A stretch of DNA of 48,808 nt from Selenomonadaceae bacterium. Its GTDB lineage: Bacteria > Bacillota > Negativicutes > Selenomonadales > Selenomonadaceae. Of the stretch, positions 25,285 through 31,255 are shown one piece after another. The translations under genes and the position numbers were made by a program. Under the pieces are notes generated by a model. That model made no database searches and had not been told where the DNA came from. It saw only the letters and a list, made by a program, of their open reading frames with translations. The stretch spans positions 1 to 48,808 of the forward strand of contig JAFRSO010000026.1 in NCBI GenBank assembly GCA_017427545.1, read 5' to 3'. Position 1 is the stretch's first letter; every line of letters begins with the position of its first letter.

Positions 25285-25917
25285 ATGAATTTGAAGGAAG
25301 CGTTTCAAGCTCAAAACAAAATCGAGAAACTTTTTGACTTTGTGGACGGCTATCTTGGTGACGGGAAAAATTTAGTCAGCGTGACGGAAAAACATTTGCG
25401 CTCAAAGGCGGCGGAAGGTCAGCAAGATGAAAAAATTGATGTCGTCGTCGAAGATAAATTTCCGCCCGACAAAATTATTGATTTCATGTTGATGTTGATT
25501 GAGGAGCGCGAAAAACTTTCTTGGGCAGTTCATGCGGCGAAAAGTTCTATGAAATTTCATTTGGACAGCGCGGTTGACGTGAATAAGAAACGCCATCTTG
25601 CCATTGAAAGATTGCGAACGTTGCGCAATTTCAAAAGTTCGAGTCTGCTTGAGAAAAATGCGGGCGTCGGCTACGTCTTCAACAATGAGGGCAATCAGAC
25701 GACTTACCGCTACGACATTGAACGCGTCCGCACGATTGACTTTGACCGCAACCGCGTCCGCGATCTTATCGACAAGCTTCAAGCTCAAGCCGACAAAATT
25801 TCCAACGAGATTGACGCCGCGTTAATTTCCACGCCCGTCGCTTACAAGTTGCCCTTCGACATGCACGCAAGCAATATGGAAGTCATTGAGGATTTTGTGA
25901 ATTCAAATGAAAATTAA
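25285..25917 (+). CDS. Helical protein of unknown function
   Basis: 210 residues from the ATG at 25285 (GGGAGAG upstream). Almost entirely charged helix: KEAFQAQNKIEKLFDFVDGY, IIDFMLMLIEEREKLSWAVH, then a central NAGVGYVFNNEGNQTTYRYD strand pair and VRDLIDKLQAQADKISNEID. The layout (helices, a short central Thr/Tyr-rich turn, final long helix) faintly resembles the DIP1984/septicolysin-like proteins; I would not assign it. Two fragments of the same family lie just downstream (26026-26068 and 26434-26520), so the gene was once tandemly duplicated. The neighbours give no clue to its role. Confidence 0.7.
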   Translation: MNLKEAFQAQNKIEKLFDFVDGYLGDGKNLVSVTEKHLRSKAAEGQQDEKIDVVVEDKFPPDKIIDFMLMLIEEREKLSWAVHAAKSSMKFHLDSAVDVNKKRHLAIERLRTLRNFKSSSLLEKNAGVGYVFNNEGNQTTYRYDIERVRTIDFDRNRVRDLIDKLQAQADKISNEIDAALISTPVAYKLPFDMHASNMEVIEDFVNSNEN

Positions 25918-26013
25918 AAGCCGTCAAGGAAGACGGCTCCGCCCGCGCACTGAGCCTCTTAGCTACTAGCTACTAGCTAACAGCTCTCAAGCTAAATGGG
26001 CACGCAAAGAAAG
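25918..26013 (+). repeat. Composite element, copy D, with TAGCTAC heptamers
   Basis: Begins with hairpin GCCGTCA-AGGA-AGACGGC and the GCCCGCGCACTGAGC block of copies A and B. It then carries TAGCTAC heptamers, GCTAAATGG and GCAAAGAAAG as in copy C. It starts at the 3' end of the intact 210-residue gene and is followed by a second copy of that gene's 3' end. Confidence 0.75.
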
Positions 26014-26025
26014 TATGATAAATCC

Positions 26026-26068
26026 CGCAAGCAATATGGAAGTCATTGAGGATTTTGTGAACAGGTAA
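26026..26068 (+). pseudogene. Duplicated 3' end of the 210-residue protein gene
   Basis: 36 bases from CGCAAGCAATATGG are identical to 25864-25899 region of the intact gene and encode SNMEVIEDFVN followed by Arg and a TAA. No start or upstream part remains. Confidence 0.75.
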
Positions 26069-26078
26069 AATTTTTGTT

Positions 26079-26425
26079 CAAGGTCTCGGCGGAGGGCAGA
26101 AATTTTGAGCGAATTCGGTTCAGGCGCTGATGAACTGAGAGGCTGCGCAAAATTAAAATGAATAGCTAATGCAAAAGCTTAAATGATGGATGCAAGGGGG
26201 CTTCCCGTTGTATCGTTCGATTTTCCGTCAAGCTAAACATTCGTTCGACAGCTCGACAAATCGACAATCCTTTAACTTGCCAACTCGCTATGTCAACAAA
26301 CTCAAATACACCTCCACAAGTCTAAAATTGATTATGACTGATTCGTTGAGCCGTCTTTCCAAGAAGTTTTTGGACTGGCGGCAAATAGATGACGCTGAAA
26401 TTTTTTGCCTTCCGCCGAGACCTTG
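26079..26425. repeat. 347-base unit with ~33-base imperfect terminal inverted repeats
   Basis: The left end CAAGGTCTCGGCGGAGGGCA is matched by the right end TGCCTTCCGCCGAGACCTTG with one mismatch; pairing continues imperfectly for another dozen bases inward. No convincing open frame lies inside. It could be a MITE-like element or one large RNA hairpin closing a ~280-base loop. No other copy is seen in the window. Confidence 0.5.
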
Positions 26426-26433
26426 GATAAAAA

Positions 26434-26520
26434 ATTAAAACGCCGGCGTCGGTTATGTCTTAATCAAGGACGACAATCTTGAACACGTCAAAATTATTGA
26501 CTTTATCCGAAAGGATGTGA
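26434..26520 (+). pseudogene. Remnant of the central part of a 210-residue protein paralogue
   Basis: Translates as AGVGYVLIKDD...VKIIDFIRK, matching NAGVGYVFNNEG...VRTIDFDRN in the intact gene. A TAA precedes it in frame, and similarity ends at the HNH gene's start. Confidence 0.65.
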
Positions 26521-26524
26521 AAAT

Positions 26525-27010
26525 ATGGAGTTCAGGACTATACCCTCGCTTGAGAACCGCTACGAGATAAGTCGCGACGGAAAGATATTGCGTCATGTCA
26601 AGTTCAAACGCCCGCGCAAGTTTCAAGTCAACTATAAAGGCTACCTTTGTACCCGCATCTATGTCAAAGGTAAAATGGTAAACGTCTTCATTGCTTCGCT
26701 CGTAGCGGAGGCTTGGCTTGGTGAAAGACCCGCCGGTTGCGTCGTCGATCACATCAACCGCGATAAGCTCAATAACCACGTGGAAAATCTGCGCTATGTC
26801 ACACCCATTGAAAATCTTTGCAATCGTAGCTGTACCGTATCTGTCACTGTCAAACGACATAAGGACGAGTGGCATTTCGCCTTCTCGTCAGCCGCTGCAG
26901 TTTTTCTCGTGGATAAGACGAATTACGCTCTTAAAACCTGTCAACGGTATCTAGAGCGGCGCAAAACTCAAATCGGCGGCTTCACCATCATCTATGGTAA
27001 TACGTTGTAA
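26525..27010 (+). CDS. NUMOD4/HNH free-standing homing-type endonuclease
   Basis: 161 residues, full length for this class. The N-terminal RTIPSLENRYEISRDGKILR is a NUMOD4-type DNA-binding motif. FIASLVAEAWLG with VVDHINRDKLNNHVENLRYV is the HNH_3 catalytic motif (His in VDH, Asn in NHVEN). The C-terminal part probably contacts DNA. AAGGA precedes the ATG. It is inserted after a remnant of the upstream gene family and 27 bases before cydA. Such enzymes are selfish DNA usually tied to phages or introns; no intron core was recognised here. Confidence 0.85.
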   Translation: MEFRTIPSLENRYEISRDGKILRHVKFKRPRKFQVNYKGYLCTRIYVKGKMVNVFIASLVAEAWLGERPAGCVVDHINRDKLNNHVENLRYVTPIENLCNRSCTVSVTVKRHKDEWHFAFSSAAAVFLVDKTNYALKTCQRYLERRKTQIGGFTIIYGNTL

Positions 27011-27037
27011 AAATTTTTACAGACAGGAAGTGATTTT

Positions 27038-28405
27038 ATGGACGCATTGATTTTATCGCGCTTGCAGTTTGCAATAACTACAATTTATCATTTCTTATTC
27101 GTGCCCGTGACTTTGGGATTATCAATTTTCGTTGCACTGCTTGAGACGTGGTATATCAGCAGCGGCAGCTATGAAGAACGCGTCAAGCTCAAAAAGCTCG
27201 TGAAATTTTTCGGGACAATCTTCCTGATAAATTTCGCAATGGGCGTCGTGACCGGTATCGTGCAAGAATTTCATTTCGGCATGAACTGGTCAGAGTATGC
27301 TCGATTCATGGGCGACATCTTCGGCGCACCACTGGCCCTTGAAGCATTGACGGCATTTTTCATTGAGTCGACATTTATCGGGCTGTGGATTTTCGGTTGG
27401 GACAAGCTCGGCGAAAAACTTCACTGCCTTTGCATTTGGATTGTAGCTTTCGGCAGCAACCTTTCAGCTTTTTGGATTCTCGTCGCCAACTCATTCATGC
27501 AACACCCCGTAGGTTATGCGATTGAGGGCGGACGCGCCGTTATGACTGATTTTGGCGAACTCGTCACCAATCCCTACGTCGTCGGCGAATATTCTCATGC
27601 GTTCTTTGCGGGCATAACGACAGGCGGATTTTTGGTTATCGTCGTGAGTGCGTGGAAAATCGCTACTGATGAGGCCTCGCGGGAAATGTTCGTAAGGACT
27701 CTTCGCCGCGCAGTACTTTATACACTCGTCGGGACTTTGGGCGTAATGGGTTCCGGTCACATGCACGCGCAATATCTGGCCGAAGGTAATCCGATGAAGC
27801 TTGCGTCATTCGAGGCACTTTGGGAGACTGAAAATCCTGCACCGTTCGCAGTCGTCGCCGACATCAATCAAGAGGCCGGTCGCAACGACTTTGAAATTTT
27901 AATCCCGAATATGTTCAGCTTCATGGTTCACAATTCTTTTGACGGCGAAGTCAAAGGCATTAACGATCTTCAACGCGAGGCCGTCGAAAAATACGGCAGC
28001 GGCTATTACATTCCCAACGACGTGCGCGGCATGTTCTGGAGTTTCCGCGCAATGGTAGGTTCCGGCGGAGCATTGCTGTTTATCGTCTTCGTAACGGGCA
28101 TATTAGTTTTCTTCTGCCGCGACAAAATCAAAGATCATCTCTGTTGCCTTAAGATGATGCCGCTGTTGTTGCCGATACCGTTTATCGCAAATTCTGCGGG
28201 CTGGTACATAGCGGAGGCAGGTCGTCAACCTTGGATAGTCGTCGGCTTGCAAAAAACAGCGGTTGCAGTCAGCCCGAATTTATCGGCGGGTGAAGTTTGG
28301 ATAACTTTAATCGGCTTCACGGCAATTTATCTTTTCTTGGCAGTGTTGGCAGTCTTCGCAGCGATCATGTTCATTCGACGCACTCACATCACTGAGGAGG
28401 AGTGA
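27038..28405 (+). CDS. cydA: Cytochrome bd ubiquinol/menaquinol oxidase subunit I
   Basis: 455 residues, short Q-loop type. RLQFAITTIYHFLFVPVTLG carries the b595/d-site His, GIVQEFHFGMNWSEYARFMG a conserved helix, and EAGRQPWIVVGLQKT the GRQPW motif. It oxidises quinol and reduces oxygen to water at high affinity, protecting an anaerobe from oxygen. AGGAAGTG precedes the ATG. The operon order is cydA, a small coiled-coil gene, cydB, cydD. Confidence 0.97.
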   Translation: MDALILSRLQFAITTIYHFLFVPVTLGLSIFVALLETWYISSGSYEERVKLKKLVKFFGTIFLINFAMGVVTGIVQEFHFGMNWSEYARFMGDIFGAPLALEALTAFFIESTFIGLWIFGWDKLGEKLHCLCIWIVAFGSNLSAFWILVANSFMQHPVGYAIEGGRAVMTDFGELVTNPYVVGEYSHAFFAGITTGGFLVIVVSAWKIATDEASREMFVRTLRRAVLYTLVGTLGVMGSGHMHAQYLAEGNPMKLASFEALWETENPAPFAVVADINQEAGRNDFEILIPNMFSFMVHNSFDGEVKGINDLQREAVEKYGSGYYIPNDVRGMFWSFRAMVGSGGALLFIVFVTGILVFFCRDKIKDHLCCLKMMPLLLPIPFIANSAGWYIAEAGRQPWIVVGLQKTAVAVSPNLSAGEVWITLIGFTAIYLFLAVLAVFAAIMFIRRTHITEEE

Positions 28406-28410
28406 TTGTC

Positions 28411-28704
28411 ATGACCGATCAGGAAAAAATCAATGAAAATCTTCAGCGGCAAATTGATGCGCAAACTTCACGAATCGACAATGTGCTGACCAAAGTTGAT
28501 ACCATTATTGGTGAAATGCGCGACCGTGACAATCAACGTGCGGCGGAGATTATTGAACTTCGGCAAAAGCAAGAAGCTGACATGAAGGAAATTCGGTTGA
28601 GTATTGACGGTATGGGCAAGCATGTTCGCAATCTGTCCGTCGCAACGATTATCGGCGTAGCCACCATTGCCATAACTGTTATTTATTCAATCTTGTCGCG
28701 CTGA
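28411..28704 (+). CDS. Small coiled-coil protein with C-terminal membrane anchor between cydA and cydB
   Basis: 97 residues from ATG 28411 (GAGGAGG nine bases upstream; the GTG at 28402 overlapping the cydA stop has no room for a ribosome site). About 70 residues of heptad-like helix (NLQRQIDAQTSRIDNVLTKV, AAEIIELRQKQEADMKEIRL) are followed by one membrane helix (VATIIGVATIAITVIYSIL). The form resembles XhlA/holin-associated or Bdr-like anchors but no family is clear. Its place inside the cyd operon is unusual; it might be an accessory subunit or an inserted passenger. Confidence 0.75.
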   Translation: MTDQEKINENLQRQIDAQTSRIDNVLTKVDTIIGEMRDRDNQRAAEIIELRQKQEADMKEIRLSIDGMGKHVRNLSVATIIGVATIAITVIYSILSR

Positions 28705-28719
28705 AAGGAAGTGAGGATT

Positions 28720-29724
28720 GTGGATTTAAATATCGTTTGGTTTATCTTGATAACGGTACTCTTCACGGGATTTTTTATCCTTGAGGGCTTTGATTACGGC
28801 GTGGGCATGATGATGCTCGGTCGCCCGAAAAATGAACGCTCGCAATTTGTCCGCGCAATCGGCCCTGTCTGGGACGGCAATGAAGTTTGGATGATAACGG
28901 CGGGCGGCGCAACGTTCGCGGCATTTCCACATGTCTACGCGACGATGTTCAGCACATTTTACCTCGCGCTATTTTTGATGTTGCTGGCGTTGATTATGCG
29001 CGGCGTGGCATTTGAACTTCGCGGACAACTCAAATATTCCGACTGGACAAATTTTTGGGACTTTGGAATCATGTTCGGCAGTTTCGTACCCGCACTGTTA
29101 TGGGGCGTGGCAGTCGTCAATCTTCTGCGCGGACTGCCGATAGATTTTCAAATGCATTACGTCGGAAACTTCTTGGACTTGCTAAGCCCTTGCGCACTCA
29201 TGGGAGGAATATTTTTCGTATTGCTTTTCGCCTTCCACGGAGCAAATTTCTTGCTGATAAAAATTGCGGACAAAAGTTTACTCGAAGACCTTCAGAAAAA
29301 AAGTTTGTGCCTCGGCATTGCAACGCTTATAGCTTACGTGGTGTTTGCAGGATTCGCGGCGGCTGATACGGACATTCTCGCCAAATTGAGCACGGTAATT
29401 TTCCTCGGACTGTCAATCGCCGCATTGATTGCAAGTTGTGCCGGAGCAAAGGCCGGTTGCGGTTGCAAGGCGTTCATATCCTCGACACTCGGAATTGCTT
29501 TCCTGACAATCGGATTTTTCACCGCACTTTTCCCGCGAATCATGGTATCAAGCATTTCTCCCGACTTCAGCCTCAACATTTATAACGCCGCCTCCACCCC
29601 TCACACGCTGACATTGATGACGATTGCCGCGGCAATTTTCGTGCCGATTGTCCTAATTTATCAGGCGTGGTCTTACAGAATTTTCAAGGAGCGCGTGACG
29701 CCCGCTGATGTTCACTATCATTGA
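28720..29724 (+). CDS. cydB: Cytochrome bd oxidase subunit II
   Basis: 334 residues from the GTG at 28720, which gives the family N-terminus MDLNIVWFILITVLFTGFF and has AGGAAG about eight bases upstream; a GTG at 28711 is the alternative. EGFDYGVGMM and GPVWDGNEVWMITAGGATFA are conserved in CydB. About eight hydrophobic helices. Structural partner of CydA. Its 3' end overlaps the start of cydD by 17 bases. Confidence 0.96.
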   Translation: MDLNIVWFILITVLFTGFFILEGFDYGVGMMMLGRPKNERSQFVRAIGPVWDGNEVWMITAGGATFAAFPHVYATMFSTFYLALFLMLLALIMRGVAFELRGQLKYSDWTNFWDFGIMFGSFVPALLWGVAVVNLLRGLPIDFQMHYVGNFLDLLSPCALMGGIFFVLLFAFHGANFLLIKIADKSLLEDLQKKSLCLGIATLIAYVVFAGFAAADTDILAKLSTVIFLGLSIAALIASCAGAKAGCGCKAFISSTLGIAFLTIGFFTALFPRIMVSSISPDFSLNIYNAASTPHTLTLMTIAAAIFVPIVLIYQAWSYRIFKERVTPADVHYH

Positions 29725-31219
29725 GCTGTTAAAATCGAATAAAAAAATCCTCGGCGAAATTGCGTTGTGCAAACTCGTCGAAGGTTTTTTTATTTTGCTC
29801 GGAGCGGCGTCGCTGGTGAAATTCATCGACACGACTGCGGATAAATTTTTATTGGCGGCACTGGGATTTTTCGCGGGAAGATTTTTATTGGCGGCTGTGA
29901 CGGAAAAATTTTTTGCGCGATTATCGGTGAACGTTCAAACCGACTTCCGAAAAAAAATTCATACGCAACTTTTTGAGCGGGAAATTTCAAGTGGCGAACT
30001 CTTAACGCTGATTTTCGACACGGTGCAAGCTCTGGACGAATTTTTCTTGAAGGTCGCGCCGCAAGTCATTTCCGCGATAATTTTTTTGCCGATATTTTTA
30101 ACCGCTGCAGCAGTCGTCGATTGGTTGACGGCGGCAATTTTACTCGTGACTTTGCCGATTGCGCCAATACTTTTGTGGCTGATTGGCAAGGCGACGGCTG
30201 AAAAAAATTCTCGTGCATGGGCTGAACTCCAAAAACTCAACGGCGATTTTCGGGAAATTTTGTCGGCAATCACGACGCTGAAAATGTTCGGAAGAATCAG
30301 CGCGGGTGCAAAAAAAATTCGTGAGGCGTCAAAAAAATCCTCGGCGGCAACTTTGGACGTGCTCAAGCTGGCATTCGTATCATCATTCGCGCTGGAGCTG
30401 ATAACGACGCTTTCAATCGCCCTGGTCGCCGTGACTTTGGGACTTCGATTAATTTCGGGCGGCGTCGAATTTCAAGCGGCGTTATTTTTATTGCTGCTCG
30501 CGCCGGAATTTTTCTTGCCCATTAGGAAATTCGGCGTGGCATTTCACGTGATGATTTCGGCGCGCTTATCACTCGAACGGCTGAAGAATTTTTTACTCGA
30601 CGCGGAAAAAATCACAGGCTCCGTCGGCAAAATTTTAATGCTGCCAAATATTTTACTCGACAACGTGAGCTTCACATATCCGAAAAAAAAATTGCCCGCC
30701 TTGCAGGAGGTGAGCTTGAAATTTTCTGCGGGGAAGATCACGGCTTTAATCGGTGAATCGGGTTCGGGCAAGTCAACGGTGCTGAAACTTTTGGCGGGAA
30801 TTTTACTGCCGACAGCAGGTAAAATAATTCCTCATTCCTCATTCCTCATTCCTAATTGCAGTTACGCGCCGCAAGCCCCGCATTTATTTGACACGACGCT
30901 ACGAAAAAATTTTACGATGTTCGACACACTCAACGACACGCACTTGAAAAAATTTTTAGCCGCATTGAATTTGTCGACACTCGATTTAAATTCGCCGCAA
31001 AAATTAAGTCGCGGACAACTTCAACGCCTCGGATTGATTCGCGCCCTGCTAAAAGACACGCCGATAATTTTACTCGACGAACCGACAGCCGGCCTGGATG
31101 AAGTGACTGAACAAAAAGTTCTCGCGCTGATTAAAGATTTTTCGCCGCGCAGGACGATAATCATTGCCACACACCGATTGGCAGTCATCGAATCAGCCGA
31201 CGAGGTAGTTAAAATTTAG
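29708..31219 (+). CDS. cydD: CydD-type ABC exporter (thiol/heme-linked), with in-frame repeat insertion
   Basis: 503 residues: a transmembrane domain (about 1-300), then an ATPase with Walker A GESGSGKST, signature LSRGQLQRLG and Walker B IILLDEPTAGLD; H-loop THR. CydDC exports cysteine/glutathione and is needed for cytochrome bd assembly. The protein is slightly short. Between Walker A and the Q-loop (YAPQAPHLF) lies IPHSSFLIPN, encoded by four tandem CATTCCT heptamers. No cydC follows: the next gene is on the other strand. Either CydD homodimerises or cydC is elsewhere. The TAG stop begins a TAGGAAC repeat. Confidence 0.88.
   Translation: MFTIIELLKSNKKILGEIALCKLVEGFFILLGAASLVKFIDTTADKFLLAALGFFAGRFLLAAVTEKFFARLSVNVQTDFRKKIHTQLFEREISSGELLTLIFDTVQALDEFFLKVAPQVISAIIFLPIFLTAAAVVDWLTAAILLVTLPIAPILLWLIGKATAEKNSRAWAELQKLNGDFREILSAITTLKMFGRISAGAKKIREASKKSSAATLDVLKLAFVSSFALELITTLSIALVAVTLGLRLISGGVEFQAALFLLLLAPEFFLPIRKFGVAFHVMISARLSLERLKNFLLDAEKITGSVGKILMLPNILLDNVSFTYPKKKLPALQEVSLKFSAGKITALIGESGSGKSTVLKLLAGILLPTAGKIIPHSSFLIPNCSYAPQAPHLFDTTLRKNFTMFDTLNDTHLKKFLAALNLSTLDLNSPQKLSRGQLQRLGLIRALLKDTPIILLDEPTAGLDEVTEQKVLALIKDFSPRRTIIIATHRLAVIESADEVVKI
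30826..30857. repeat. cydD: Heptamer repeat tract inside cydD
   Basis: Four tandem (A/C)ATTCCT units plus AATT, in frame on the plus strand as IPHSSFLIPN, between Walker A and Q-loop of the ATPase domain. Same sequence family as the mutL tract but read on the opposite strand of the repeat. Confidence 0.85.
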
Positions 31220-31255
31220 GAACTAGGAACTAGCAGCTAGCAGCTAACAGCTATC
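31217..31255. repeat. Heptamer repeat tract between cydD and Hsp70 stops
   Basis: TAGGAAC units start at the cydD TAG stop and change into TAGCAGC/TAACAGC units. On the minus strand these follow directly after the TGA of the Hsp70 gene. Confidence 0.85.

Larger units (their letters stand above)
25918..26524. other. 607-base gap with repeats and gene remnants
   Basis: No intact gene. In order: composite element D; a duplicated 36-base 3' end of the preceding gene; a 347-base unit bounded by ~33-base inverted repeats and filled in part with short TCGACAA-type repeats; a remnant of the central part of the same gene family; then the HNH endonuclease gene. This looks like a hot spot of duplication and insertion. 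Confidence 0.75.

Noticed and set aside
26079..26425. Group I/II intron or HEARO-type RNA next to the HNH gene
   Set aside because: I found no group II domain V, group I P7-like core or IscB-type ORF; the HNH protein is the NUMOD4 type. Only the inverted ends are supported.
26525..27010. HNH protein as a restriction or CRISPR-type nuclease
   Set aside because: It has a NUMOD4 N-terminus and homing HNH layout, and no methylase or cas gene is nearby.
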